64,000 bases of DNA from Flavobacterium piscinae (GTDB lineage Bacteria > Bacteroidota > Bacteroidia > Flavobacteriales > Flavobacteriaceae), in assembly GCF_004122145.1 (NCBI RefSeq), contig NZ_SBKQ01000001.1:329723-393722 (forward strand), read 5' to 3'. Position 1 is the stretch's first letter. Every line of letters starts with the position of its first letter. Shown here piece by piece: positions 29,093 through 38,027 of the stretch. The position numbers and the translations under genes were made by a program. Under the pieces are notes generated by a model. It did not search any database, had not been told where the DNA came from, and saw only the letters and a program-made list of their open reading frames with translations.

Positions 29093-29830
29093 ATGAAAAA
29101 GTTAATTTTAATATTTGTAATGGCTACTTTTTTTTACAATTGTGAAAAGCCGGGAGATTGCATTAAATCAACAGGTGAAATGGTTACAAGAGAAATTGAG
29201 GTAACGCCTTTTGAAACTGTTTTTGTTTACACAGGAATTGGATTAGTTATCAAACAAGGACCTGAATATAAATTAGAAGTCAAATCCGGTGAGAATTTAA
29301 TTGATGATATTGAAGTAAAAGTTGAAAATAATACACTCACATTAAAAGACAAAACCACTTGTAATTGGGTACGGGATTATGGGCAAACAACCGTATATAT
29401 TACAGCCCCGAGTTTATCTGATATTCATTCAAAAACGGAGCAAGAAATTAGGTCAGATGGTGTTTTAAGTTATCCAATAATAAGGTTATATAGTATGGAT
29501 TTAACGGATGGTGCCGGAACTGGCGATTTTATTTTTGAAATTGATAACGGACAATTAGTGGTTCTAAATAATAATGTTTCTCGTTTTTACATTTCAGGTA
29601 ACACACAAGAAGCTTTATTGAATTTTTATGATGGAAATGGACGCCTTGAAGCACAAAATTTAACTATAAATGTTGCGAAAGTTTTCCATCGAGGTTCAAA
29701 TGATATGATTATTAAACCTCTTCAAAGTGTAGAAGGAGATTTATATAGTACAGGAAATTTAATTTTATTAAATACACCTCCTAATGTAAATCTAACTGAA
29801 CATTATCAAGGAAGAGTGATTTACAACTAA
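29093..29830 (+). CDS. GIN-domain (DUF2807) lipoprotein
   Basis: A 245-residue putative lipoprotein. The N-terminus has a hydrophobic signal ending FFYNC, a plausible lipobox with the lipidated Cys at residue 17. The rest is a beta-helix-like repeat typical of the putative auto-transporter adhesin head GIN domain (VTPFETVFVYTGIGLVIKQG, then VKVENNTLTLKDK). Function unknown; envelope localisation is likely. It lies 4 bp after the PagL-like gene, probably co-transcribed, and its stop codon abuts the stop of the convergent gldA. Confidence 0.8.
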   Translation: MKKLILIFVMATFFYNCEKPGDCIKSTGEMVTREIEVTPFETVFVYTGIGLVIKQGPEYKLEVKSGENLIDDIEVKVENNTLTLKDKTTCNWVRDYGQTTVYITAPSLSDIHSKTEQEIRSDGVLSYPIIRLYSMDLTDGAGTGDFIFEIDNGQLVVLNNNVSRFYISGNTQEALLNFYDGNGRLEAQNLTINVAKVFHRGSNDMIIKPLQSVEGDLYSTGNLILLNTPPNVNLTEHYQGRVIYN

Positions 29831-30730
29831 TTATTTCTTCGTTTTTTCTCTGAAAATAGCTTCCAAATTTTTACTTTTCAAATGAATTTGAAGGGTTTTC
29901 AAGCCATTTTCATTAGCAAAATCAAATAGTTTTGATCGCATATCATCTGAAGAGATGAAGGTTATTTCCCAAACAAAAGCTGTTATTTTTTGGGCTGATT
30001 TAAAATTGGGTAAAGTAGTAAGCAATTCTTCTGAAACAGCTTTATCAAATTCTACTTCAATCACTTGCTCTTGTTCATCTGACATTAATTTATCTAATTT
30101 TTTATCCGTTACAATTTTTCCTTTGTTAATAATGATAACGCGATCACAAATAGCTTCCACCTCTTGCATAATATGTGTAGAAAGGAAAACCGTTTTGTCT
30201 TTTCCGATATTTTTTATCAACTCTCTAATTTCCACCAATTGATTCGGGTCTAAGCCCGTGGTGGGTTCGTCCAAAATTAAAACTTCCGGGTTATGTAATA
30301 AAGCAGTAGCCAAACCAACCCGTTGACGATACCCTTTTGAGAGTTGACCAATTTTTTTGTGACTTTCAGGGGTCAAACCGGTTAATTCAATCACTTCCTG
30401 AATTCTGTTTTTAGAAACTTTATACACATCCGCATTAAAAGCTAAATACTCACGAACATATAAATCTAAATACAACGGATTGTGTTCCGGTAAGTAACCA
30501 ACAATCTTCTGAACTTCTTGATTGGCATCAGTTACATCTAAATTATTCACCGATGCACTTCCCTCATCAGCAGAAATATAAGTAGTTAAAATTTTCATCA
30601 ATGTAGATTTTCCGGCCCCATTTGGTCCCAAAAAACCAACAATTTCCCCTTTATTTACAGAAAATGATACATTGTCTAATGCTTTCTGAGCACCATACAT
30701 TTTTGAAATATTTTTAACCTCGATTGACAT
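29831..30730 (-). CDS. gldA: Gliding-motility ABC transporter ATPase GldA
   Basis: A 299-residue ABC ATPase. Walker A is at residues 35-43 (GPNGAGKST), the signature LSKGYRQR at ~130-137 and Walker B with LILDEPTTGLDP at ~151-162. Overall sequence agrees with GldA, which with GldF and GldG forms an ABC transporter needed for gliding in Flavobacterium johnsoniae. gldF and gldG are not beside it, as is also the case in other Flavobacterium genomes. A generic ABC-2 type ATPase would be the alternative. Confidence 0.85.
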   Translation of the reverse strand: MSIEVKNISKMYGAQKALDNVSFSVNKGEIVGFLGPNGAGKSTLMKILTTYISADEGSASVNNLDVTDANQEVQKIVGYLPEHNPLYLDLYVREYLAFNADVYKVSKNRIQEVIELTGLTPESHKKIGQLSKGYRQRVGLATALLHNPEVLILDEPTTGLDPNQLVEIRELIKNIGKDKTVFLSTHIMQEVEAICDRVIIINKGKIVTDKKLDKLMSDEQEQVIEVEFDKAVSEELLTTLPNFKSAQKITAFVWEITFISSDDMRSKLFDFANENGLKTLQIHLKSKNLEAIFREKTKK

Positions 30731-30836
30731 AGAATAAGATTTAAAGCAAAAGTAAAGTTTTTTATTTAACTCATTTTTTTTGAGAAAAGTATTTTAATTA
30801 AAATAATTTACTATATTAGCAATTCAAAATCAAAAA

Positions 30837-30926
30837 ATGATTTCACACAACACCTATTATTTCACCAATTTCTTTTATTTTTTCTTTGGGAAAAAATCGG
30901 GATTGGTATTGTGTTATGTAAGGTAA
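30837..30926 (+). CDS. Phe/Tyr-rich leader peptide of the pheA operon
   Basis: A 29-codon open frame starting with ATG at 30837 and ending with TAA at 30924-30926. Residues 7-17 read YYFTNFFYFFF, nine of eleven being Phe or Tyr, the products of the genes downstream. Its last third (codons 20-23) overlaps the antiterminator segment at 30895-30904. Position, composition and the structures that follow fit a classic leader peptide for ribosome-mediated attenuation. No homologue search was possible. A TATATTAG element at 30812-30819 may be its -7 box, giving a very short untranslated leader. Confidence 0.8.
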   Translation: MISHNTYYFTNFFYFFFGKKSGLVLCYVR

Positions 30927-30980
30927 ATTTTTAATTCACAACAAATATAAATCCCGGTTCTTTTGAGTCGGGATTTTTTT
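30895..30980 (+). promoter_or_regulatory. Attenuator (antiterminator / terminator) of the pheA operon
   Basis: Terminator: AAATCCCG (30949-30956) pairs with CGGGATTT (30969-30976) and is followed by T to 30980. Antiterminator: AATCGGGATT (30895-30904), inside the leader peptide frame, can pair with AATCCCGGTT (30950-30959) over ten positions including one G-U, and would destroy the terminator stem. A ribosome waiting at the Phe/Tyr codons (30855-30887) leaves the first segment free; one that reaches the stop codon covers or passes it. Confidence 0.82.
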
Positions 30981-30988
30981 ATGCTTTT

Positions 30989-31816
30989 ATGATAACAAAA
31001 ATTGCAATTCAGGGTATAAAAGGCTCATTTCACCATCAAGTAGCTGAAAATTATTTTGCTGAACCATTTGTTTTGGAAGAATGTCACTCGTTTGAAAGTT
31101 TGGTTAAAAATGTCATCTTAGATACATCAAGCAAAGGAATAATGGCTCTTGAAAATTCCATCGCCGGATCAATTATTCCAAATTATGCTTTAATTGACCA
31201 CAATAATTTACACATTATTGGCGAATATTATTTGGATATTCATCACAATCTTTTGGCATTAAAAGGTCAAACGATAGCGGATATAAAAGAAGTACAATCG
31301 CACCCAATGGCATTGCTACAATGTGCTGTTTTCTTTTCAAATTATCCGCACATCAAATTGATAGAAAGTAGCGATACAGCTGAAACAGCTAAACGAATTC
31401 AAGAACAAAATTTGGTAGGTGTTGCAGCCATAGCAGGCAAAAAAGCAGCAGAATTATATGATTTAAGTGTTTTGGCAAAAGATATTCACACCGTAAAAAA
31501 TAACACCACTCGTTTTGTCATCGTGAAATCGGTGAATAAAGAATTTCCGAAAAGTGAAATCAATAAAGCTTCCTTAAAATTTGAATTAGCAGATAAACCC
31601 GGCAACTTAGCATTTGTATTGAAAATGATTAGCGATTGCCAATTAAATATGACCAAAATTCAATCGTTACCCATTATTGAAACACCTTTTCAATATTCGT
31701 TTTTTATTGATGTGGTTTTTGATAAATATGATTTTTATGAAGAAGCTAAAAGAAATTTACAACAAATAACCCGACATTTTAAAGTATTAGGTGAATATAA
31801 AAATGGACGACTATGA
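30989..31816 (+). CDS. pheA: Prephenate dehydratase
   Basis: A 275-residue enzyme converting prephenate to phenylpyruvate. The catalytic TRF motif is at residues 174-176 and the preceding periplasmic-binding-like domain is typical (MALENSIAGSI). A C-terminal ACT domain starts near residue 193. The usual Phe-binding ACT motifs (GALV and ESRP) are seen only in altered form (GNLAFVL, IQSLP), which may weaken feedback by Phe. There is no chorismate mutase domain here; that activity is fused to the DAHP synthase three genes on. The end overlaps the next gene by 4 bp (ATGA). Confidence 0.95.
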   Translation: MITKIAIQGIKGSFHHQVAENYFAEPFVLEECHSFESLVKNVILDTSSKGIMALENSIAGSIIPNYALIDHNNLHIIGEYYLDIHHNLLALKGQTIADIKEVQSHPMALLQCAVFFSNYPHIKLIESSDTAETAKRIQEQNLVGVAAIAGKKAAELYDLSVLAKDIHTVKNNTTRFVIVKSVNKEFPKSEINKASLKFELADKPGNLAFVLKMISDCQLNMTKIQSLPIIETPFQYSFFIDVVFDKYDFYEEAKRNLQQITRHFKVLGEYKNGRL

Positions 31817-32958
31817 TACCAACTGCAGATCGCTTGAATTCGGTTCAAGAATATTATTTTTCCAAAAAATTGCGAGAAGTGAATCAACTACTTTCCGAAG
31901 GAAAACCGATTATTAATATGGGAATTGGCAGTCCGGATTTGTTGCCACATTTTTCGGTGGTGAATGCCATTCAACATTCGATGAACGATAAAAAAGCTCA
32001 CGAATACCAAAGTTATCAAGGTTTACCTGAACTGCGAAAAGCGATGGCAACATTCTATCAAAATCAGTTTCATGTTTCGATGGATTTTGCTTCCGAAATT
32101 TTGCCTTTAATGGGTTCGAAGGAAGGAATTATGCATGTTTCGATGGCTTTTTTGAATAAATCGGATGAAGTTTTAATTCCCAATCCGGGTTATCCAACGT
32201 ATGCTTCCGTTACGGAATTAGTCCAAGCAAAACCTGTTTTTTATGATTTAGTAGAAGAGAATAATTGGCTTCCCGATTTTGAAGCTCTCGAAAAATTAGA
32301 CTTATCCAAAGTCAAAATTATGTGGGTTTGTTATCCACACATGCCAACCGGTGCAAAAGCGAACACAGAAGTTTTTAAAAAATTAATCGCTTTCGGAAAA
32401 AAACATCAGATTTTGATAGTCAATGATAATCCGTATAGTTTTGTGTTGAATGATCATCCGATGTCGATTTTTCAAGTGGAAGGAGCCAAAGAAATTGCGT
32501 TAGAACTCAATTCACTCAGCAAATCATTCAATATGTCCGGTTGGCGAGTGGGGATGATTTTGGGAAGCAAATTTTTTTTAGATGCTGTCTTAAAGGTGAA
32601 AAGTAACATGGATAGCGGTATGTTTTACGGTATTCAAAAAGGAGCAATTGAAGCATTAAACTTAGATAAAAATTGGTTTGAAAGCCAAAATAAAATTTAT
32701 CAAAAGCGAAAAAACTTGCTTGTCAAATTCGTAGATAAATTAGGTTGTTCATATGATAAAAACAGTGTTGGATTATTTATTTGGGCTAAACTTCCAGATG
32801 GTGTGACTTCATCTGAAGCATTTATTGATGAAATGTTGATTGAAAAACATATTTTCATCACACCGGGAACAATTTTTGGGAGTAATGGCGAAGGATACAT
32901 TCGGTTTTCGTTGTGTATCGAAGAAGAAAAAATTATGGAAGCATTAGCACGATTTTAA
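31813..32958 (+). CDS. Aromatic/aspartate-type aminotransferase, class I
   Basis: A 381-residue PLP-dependent fold-type I aminotransferase. The PLP lysine is K237 in SLSKSFNMSGWRVG, with the conserved NPGYPTY and YPHMPTGA stretches. In an operon with prephenate dehydratase and prephenate dehydrogenase it most likely makes Phe and Tyr from phenylpyruvate and 4-hydroxyphenylpyruvate, or acts on prephenate itself. The start overlaps pheA by 4 bp and tyrA follows after 1 bp. Confidence 0.9.
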   Translation: MIPTADRLNSVQEYYFSKKLREVNQLLSEGKPIINMGIGSPDLLPHFSVVNAIQHSMNDKKAHEYQSYQGLPELRKAMATFYQNQFHVSMDFASEILPLMGSKEGIMHVSMAFLNKSDEVLIPNPGYPTYASVTELVQAKPVFYDLVEENNWLPDFEALEKLDLSKVKIMWVCYPHMPTGAKANTEVFKKLIAFGKKHQILIVNDNPYSFVLNDHPMSIFQVEGAKEIALELNSLSKSFNMSGWRVGMILGSKFFLDAVLKVKSNMDSGMFYGIQKGAIEALNLDKNWFESQNKIYQKRKNLLVKFVDKLGCSYDKNSVGLFIWAKLPDGVTSSEAFIDEMLIEKHIFITPGTIFGSNGEGYIRFSLCIEEEKIMEALARF

Positions 32959-32959
32959 T

Positions 32960-33799
32960 ATGAAAGTATATATAATTGGATTAGGATTAATTGGCGGTTC
33001 CATGGCTTTGGATATTCAAAGATTATATGAAAACGCCGAAATTATCGGAATTGATTCAAATGAAAATCATCTCAACGAAGCATTATCAATAGAATTAATA
33101 CATCAAAAAGGAAATATAAACGATGATTTTGATGGAGATTTTGTCATTTTAGCTGTTCCGGTTGATGTGGCTTTAGTACTTTTGCCTAAAGTGTTGGATA
33201 GTATTTCGGAAAACACTCTTGTATTTGATGTAGGTTCTACAAAAAAGCCAATATGCGAAGTAGTGGAAAATCATCCCAAAAGAAGTAATTTTTTAGCCAC
33301 ACATCCCATTGCAGGAACAGAATTTTCCGGACCAAAAGCTGCCATCGAAAATTTATTTGAAGACAAAGTGAACATCATTTGTGAAATTGAAAAAACAGCC
33401 TATAAAAAACAGGAAAAAGCGTTAGAATTTTTCCGAAATTTGAAGATGCGAATTCGGTATATGGAAACAAAATCTCATGATAAACATATTGCGTATGTTT
33501 CACATCTATCGCATATTAGTTCATTTATGTTAGGGAAAACGGTCATCGAGAAAGAAAAAGATGAAAAAGATATTTTTGATATGGCCGGTAGCGGATTTGA
33601 AAGTACAGTTCGACTTGCTAAAAGTTCACCCTCAATGTGGACACCGATTTTTAAACAAAACAAAAAGCAAATTGTTAAATCGTTAGAAGAATATATCGCC
33701 AATTTATCCTCCTTTAAATCCTTTTTGGAATCAGATGACTATGAAGCGATTTTTAATGAAATGAAAAATACCAACAGAATTAAAGAAATTTTAAAATAA
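32960..33799 (+). CDS. tyrA: Prephenate dehydrogenase
   Basis: A 279-residue NAD(P)-dependent dehydrogenase giving 4-hydroxyphenylpyruvate for tyrosine. The nucleotide-binding GLGLIGGS is at residues 7-14; ATHPIAGTEFSGP and the catalytic-region SHDKHIAYVSHLSH are typical of the family. No chorismate mutase or ACT domain is fused to it. It is the third gene of the operon, tightly packed behind the aminotransferase; a 48 bp gap with heptamer repeats precedes the last gene. Confidence 0.94.
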   Translation: MKVYIIGLGLIGGSMALDIQRLYENAEIIGIDSNENHLNEALSIELIHQKGNINDDFDGDFVILAVPVDVALVLLPKVLDSISENTLVFDVGSTKKPICEVVENHPKRSNFLATHPIAGTEFSGPKAAIENLFEDKVNIICEIEKTAYKKQEKALEFFRNLKMRIRYMETKSHDKHIAYVSHLSHISSFMLGKTVIEKEKDEKDIFDMAGSGFESTVRLAKSSPSMWTPIFKQNKKQIVKSLEEYIANLSSFKSFLESDDYEAIFNEMKNTNRIKEILK

Positions 33800-33807
33800 A
33801 AAGTTGT

Positions 33808-33847
33808 CCGTTATCAGTTATCTGACAACCGACAACCGACAACCGCT
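33808..33847. repeat. GACAACC heptamer array before the DAHP synthase gene
   Basis: GTTATCA/GTTATCT heptamers are followed by three GACAACC heptamers, ending at the start codon. The same CCGACAA unit occurs inside aroA at 42320-42350. Confidence 0.75.
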
Positions 33848-34930
33848 ATGAAAAACGATAAAAATTTAAAAAACTGGCTAACCGATTTTCAATTAGATCA
33901 TCCGCTAGTCATTGCAGGACCTTGTAGTGCAGAAACCGAAGAACAAGTGTTAAAAATTGCACGAGAATTAAAAGATTCCGATGTCAGCATTTTTCGTGCC
34001 GGAATTTGGAAACCGCGAACGCGTCCCGGCGGATTTGAAGGAGTAGGAGCCATCGGTTTAAAATGGTTGCAAAAAGCTAAAGCAGAAACCGGTTTGCTTA
34101 TGGCCGTTGAAGTTGCCAATGCCGCTCACGTAAAATTAGCATTAGAGCATGATATTGATGTGTTGTGGATTGGAGCTCGAACTACCGTGAATCCATTTGC
34201 TGTTCAAGAAATTGCTGATGCTTTAGAAGGTACAGATAAAATAGTTTTACTAAAAAACCCAGTCAACCCCGATTTATCTTTGTGGATTGGTGGTTTGGAA
34301 CGATTGTACAATGCCAATATCAAAAAATTAGGCGTCATTCACCGTGGATTTTCAACATACGAAAAAACAAAGTACCGTAATAATCCGGAGTGGCAAATTG
34401 CGATTGATATGCAAAATAAATTTCCCGATTTACCTTTAATTTGTGATCCTTCTCACATTACCGGAAAACGCGATATGATTCAGGAAGTTTCGCAACAAGC
34501 GTTAGACTTGAATTATGATGGTTTAATTATCGAAACCCATATTGATCCGGATAATGCATGGAGCGATGCGGCTCAACAAGTAACACCATCGGTTTTGAAA
34601 CAAATTTTTCACGATTTACGCGTACGAAAAGAAACCGACGAAGCGGATGATTACACGATGCGAATGAATAAATTACGTACTCAAATAGATGAATTTGACA
34701 GTAAGATTCTCGAAATTTTAGGAGGAAGAATGAAAATTGCCAATCAAATAGGAGCATTGAAAAAAGAAAAAAATGTAGCTATTTTACAAAATAAGCGTTG
34801 GCAGGAAATTCTAGATAAAATGATTTCTGAAGGAAGTCAGAAAGGATTGAGTGAAGATTTTATCGTACAGTTGTTCAAAGCCATTCACCAAGAAAGTATT
34901 GATCATCAAGAGAAAATCATAAATAGTTAA
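33848..34930 (+). CDS. Bifunctional DAHP synthase / chorismate mutase
   Basis: A 360-residue fusion. Residues ~1-265 are a 3-deoxy-7-phosphoheptulonate synthase of the short KDO8P-like type (VIAGPCSAETEEQV, FRAGIWKPRTRPGGFEG, LICDPSHITGKRD), the first step of the shikimate pathway. Residues ~272-360 are an AroQ-type chorismate mutase (MRMNKLRTQIDEFDSKILEI). The enzyme thus joins the entry reaction and the branch-point reaction of aromatic synthesis, and in such fusions the mutase domain often mediates feedback. It is the last gene of the attenuated operon. Confidence 0.94.
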   Translation: MKNDKNLKNWLTDFQLDHPLVIAGPCSAETEEQVLKIARELKDSDVSIFRAGIWKPRTRPGGFEGVGAIGLKWLQKAKAETGLLMAVEVANAAHVKLALEHDIDVLWIGARTTVNPFAVQEIADALEGTDKIVLLKNPVNPDLSLWIGGLERLYNANIKKLGVIHRGFSTYEKTKYRNNPEWQIAIDMQNKFPDLPLICDPSHITGKRDMIQEVSQQALDLNYDGLIIETHIDPDNAWSDAAQQVTPSVLKQIFHDLRVRKETDEADDYTMRMNKLRTQIDEFDSKILEILGGRMKIANQIGALKKEKNVAILQNKRWQEILDKMISEGSQKGLSEDFIVQLFKAIHQESIDHQEKIINS

Positions 34931-34939
34931 CTAAAGAAA

Positions 34940-34947
34940 TACTTTTG
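34940..34947 (+). promoter_or_regulatory. Candidate promoter -7 element TACTTTTG
   Basis: Exact TAnnTTTG match 46 bp before the M48 peptidase gene; a near match TATCATTG lies at 34963-34970. Confidence 0.5.
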
Positions 34948-34993
34948 TTTCTAATTTTTTTGTATCATTGCTTTTTAGCAACTTCTTGTTTCA

Positions 34994-36337
34994 ATGAGAA
35001 TATTTTTTCTATTTCTTTTTTTTAATTCAACGTCATGTTTTGCACAAAACATTGAATTCGATTATTTACCGCAAAATAAAGATTCTCTAGAAAAATATGT
35101 AAACGAAGTTAATAACAAAAAAATAAAAAAATTTGGGGATAATTACCACAAGAAAATAAAGGAGAATATCCAAGAGAGAAAAGCTGTATTTTTAAATAAA
35201 ATTAGTGATAGTTCCTTTGTTTTTAATAAGAGAATAACGGCTTATCTAAATACAATTTTAAAGGAAATATATTTTTCAAATCCTGAAATTAATAAAAATG
35301 ACTTTTATTTTTTTATTGATAAATCTCAACTCCCTAATGCAGCATGTTATGGTAACGGTATTTTTACAGTTAATTTAGGATTGTTCAAATATGTAAATTC
35401 TGATGATGAACTAGCTTACATACTTTGTCATGAAATCGCTCATTACGTTCTGGAGCACAATGATAAAAGTTTGTTAAACTACTTTGAAACAATAAATTCC
35501 AAAGAAAACAAAAAGAAAATTAAAGTTCTTAAGAATCAAAAATACGGAAAGAGGAAAGCCTATTCAGAATTAATTGAAGACTTGAGTTATAATTTTTTAA
35601 TGCGAAGTCAAGAAGTAGAAATTGAAGCCGATTCTTTAGGTCTTTTACTTTTTAAAAACACAAAGTTTAATATCAATGCCAGTATAACTAGTTTAAAAAA
35701 TTTAGAACTTTCAGACAAGTTGCTTTTCAACGAAGACCCTAAACTCAAAGAAAATTTCAATTTTCAAAATTATCCGTTTAAAGATGTTTGGATAAAGAAA
35801 GATGAAACGTTATTTGATATCACTAAAAGTTCGGATGATTTTATTCTTGATAAAGATTCTTTAAGCTCTCATCCTTCTATTCCATTAAGGATTGAAAAAC
35901 TAAATTTTTTAATCAATAATAGAACGAGTTCGATAGTAGAAAATACAAATGAATTAAATGAGATAAAGAAGTTAGTGTCCTTTGTCAGCATAATTAATTT
36001 TATTGATTCTAATAAATTAGATATGGCTTTTTATCAATGTTTAGTTATGCACAATCAAAAATTAATTGATTCTAAAATGTATGCAGAAATCATGAGTAAA
36101 TTACTAAGAAGAACATATGAACTGAAAGAAAAGCACACTTTTGGTAGATATGTTAGTCCGATTTATCCGTTTTCTGACGAATTATATCTAAATGACGTAA
36201 AACAATTTTTGCATAATTTAGAATTAAAGAATATTAGAAAAATTGGTTTAAACTTTTGCCTTTCGTACAAAGAGATAATGAAGCAGAATAAAGAATTTAA
36301 AGAAACATTGAACTATTTTTCATCACTTAATCACTAA
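34994..36337 (+). CDS. Exported M48 family metallopeptidase
   Basis: A 447-residue zinc protease with a signal peptide (residues ~1-17, CFAQ). The zinc motif HEIAH is at residues 146-150 within ILCHEIAHYVLEH, and the third ligand is probably E211 in EVEIEADSLG, the usual ExxxD element of M48. The C-terminal half (from ~300) is helical and not recognised. Unlike HtpX it lacks membrane helices, so it is probably a periplasmic or surface-attached BepA/Oma1-like protease. The next gene starts 11 bp later, suggesting an operon. Confidence 0.85.
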   Translation: MRIFFLFLFFNSTSCFAQNIEFDYLPQNKDSLEKYVNEVNNKKIKKFGDNYHKKIKENIQERKAVFLNKISDSSFVFNKRITAYLNTILKEIYFSNPEINKNDFYFFIDKSQLPNAACYGNGIFTVNLGLFKYVNSDDELAYILCHEIAHYVLEHNDKSLLNYFETINSKENKKKIKVLKNQKYGKRKAYSELIEDLSYNFLMRSQEVEIEADSLGLLLFKNTKFNINASITSLKNLELSDKLLFNEDPKLKENFNFQNYPFKDVWIKKDETLFDITKSSDDFILDKDSLSSHPSIPLRIEKLNFLINNRTSSIVENTNELNEIKKLVSFVSIINFIDSNKLDMAFYQCLVMHNQKLIDSKMYAEIMSKLLRRTYELKEKHTFGRYVSPIYPFSDELYLNDVKQFLHNLELKNIRKIGLNFCLSYKEIMKQNKEFKETLNYFSSLNH

Positions 36338-36348
36338 AACAAGAATAA

Positions 36349-37881
36349 ATGAGATCAAAACTATTATTATTTACAATTTGTTTATTGTCAATTAATTCCT
36401 ACTCACAATTATCTAAAATTGATGGAGTAAACACATTTTTATTAAGAAATTCAGGTCCTATTTTAGATAAAAATAAAGACGTAGATGGGTATTTTTTTTA
36501 TTATGTTATCGATAAATTAAAAAAAGGAGATAATGAGTTTGCAATTCAAATTTTAGATAAAAACTTAAATGAAGTAGCAAAAAAAACCTATATCGACAAT
36601 AAGAATACATTTTTAATGAAGTCGAGTTTTAACAATCAAGCATTAATGTTTGCTATGGCAAATTACAAAGAGAAAAAAATTGATTTATTATTATTTGATA
36701 AGCAAGCAAATCAAAATAAAACAATTTCAATTCCATTAAATCAAAAGGAAGTTGACTATTTTGGTCATATCAACAATAGAAACGGTGGAGATTATAATTT
36801 TCTATTTCCTGTTGAAGATAAAGGTTTTATTTTTAGTAAAGTTCAAGACAATAAAAAAATAGGTTATTCATTAAAATACATTCCAACAGACGGTGGTAAA
36901 GCATGGGAGTTTAACTCACCGGCAGATTCAAAAGAGATTTTGTTGATTAATCCAATAGAAATTAATAATAAATTTATTGTTGCAGTTGAATCTGCTTTAC
37001 CCAGTGCAATATCAAGAAAAGTAACATTAAGAACAAAAATTATTGATGCTTCAACCGGAAAATTAATCTTTGAATTAGAAAATAATAAAAATGATAAACC
37101 AAGATTAATTAGTAATGCTTTTGTTGGAGACAATGATAGTATCATTTTAATGGGAGAATATTTTAAAGAAGGAGATAACATTTTTGATGATAAAAGTTTA
37201 GGTTTATTTGCACAGGTTATGGACATGAACGGAAAAATTGTAAAAGAAAGTTATACAACTTGGGTTGGTGATGTTTCCAAAATAGCAAAAACATCAAAAA
37301 GTTTTATAGACGACAAAGGATATGTGTTTTTTCACAACATTGTAAAAACTAACTCAGGCGATTTTTACGCTATCGGAGAGTATTATAAAAAATCAGTTAG
37401 TGCCGGTGGTACAGCTTTAAAAATTTTGTCCGGAGGAGGTGGTTCTGCAACAAAAATTTCAATTTCTGATGCAGTTGTTTTTAAATTTGATCCCGACTTT
37501 AAATTGATAAGTATCAAAGATTTTAAGAAAACTGTTTCTTCTGTACCAAGTATATCCGATTTTGCTAGCCCTCAATTAAATGCACATGCACTAAAGTCTT
37601 TTGGATATTTTGATTATGAATATACTCAAATTGATAAAGCTAATGACCGATTTTATGCTTGTTTTTTTGATTACGAAAAAATAAAAGGATCTAAAAGTAA
37701 AAGAGCATTCAAAGCAGTAATTTACGATGAAGGGGAATTTAGCGAAGATAAAATTTATTTAACAGAGAATGATAAAGAATTCAAACTAATGCCTGCTAAA
37801 ATAGGAAATGTAATGATGTTGGAATACGATAAAAAAGCAAAATCAATTAATATTCATCTTGAAAAAATAAATATAAAATAG
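36349..37881 (+). CDS. Exported protein of unknown function
   Basis: A 510-residue protein I cannot place with certainty. Residues 1-19 are a signal peptide (INSYSQ). The body is rich in strands with repeated forms such as AIQILDKNLNEVAKKTY and LFAQVMDMNGKIVKES, which look like propeller-type repeats. No catalytic motif or membrane span was seen. It follows the M48 peptidase by 11 bp and is closed by a strong terminator, so the two genes probably form one unit; it could be a partner or substrate of the protease, which is inference. Confidence 0.75.
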   Translation: MRSKLLLFTICLLSINSYSQLSKIDGVNTFLLRNSGPILDKNKDVDGYFFYYVIDKLKKGDNEFAIQILDKNLNEVAKKTYIDNKNTFLMKSSFNNQALMFAMANYKEKKIDLLLFDKQANQNKTISIPLNQKEVDYFGHINNRNGGDYNFLFPVEDKGFIFSKVQDNKKIGYSLKYIPTDGGKAWEFNSPADSKEILLINPIEINNKFIVAVESALPSAISRKVTLRTKIIDASTGKLIFELENNKNDKPRLISNAFVGDNDSIILMGEYFKEGDNIFDDKSLGLFAQVMDMNGKIVKESYTTWVGDVSKIAKTSKSFIDDKGYVFFHNIVKTNSGDFYAIGEYYKKSVSAGGTALKILSGGGGSATKISISDAVVFKFDPDFKLISIKDFKKTVSSVPSISDFASPQLNAHALKSFGYFDYEYTQIDKANDRFYACFFDYEKIKGSKSKRAFKAVIYDEGEFSEDKIYLTENDKEFKLMPAKIGNVMMLEYDKKAKSINIHLEKINIK

Positions 37882-37894
37882 AACTATCGATAGA

Positions 37895-37936
37895 TAAAAA
37901 GGCTGCTTTTATAATTGTAAAAGCAGCCTTTTTTCT
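37895..37936 (+). terminator. Strong intrinsic terminator
   Basis: AAAAGGCTGCTTTT pairs with AAAAGCAGCCTTTT, followed by further T. Confidence 0.85.
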
Positions 37937-38015
37937 TTTTGTGTAATAAACAAAATTTTATTTTTAATACATTTATGACATCACTTTTTTGTAAAACTTT
38001 CTATAAACAAAATAG

Positions 38016-38023
38016 TATCTTTG
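38016..38023 (+). promoter_or_regulatory. rsgA promoter -7 element TATCTTTG directly before the start codon
   Basis: Exact TAnnTTTG match ending 4 bp before the rsgA ATG. Transcription from it would begin at or next to the start codon, implying a leaderless message. Confidence 0.6.
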
Positions 38024-38027
38024 TGGC

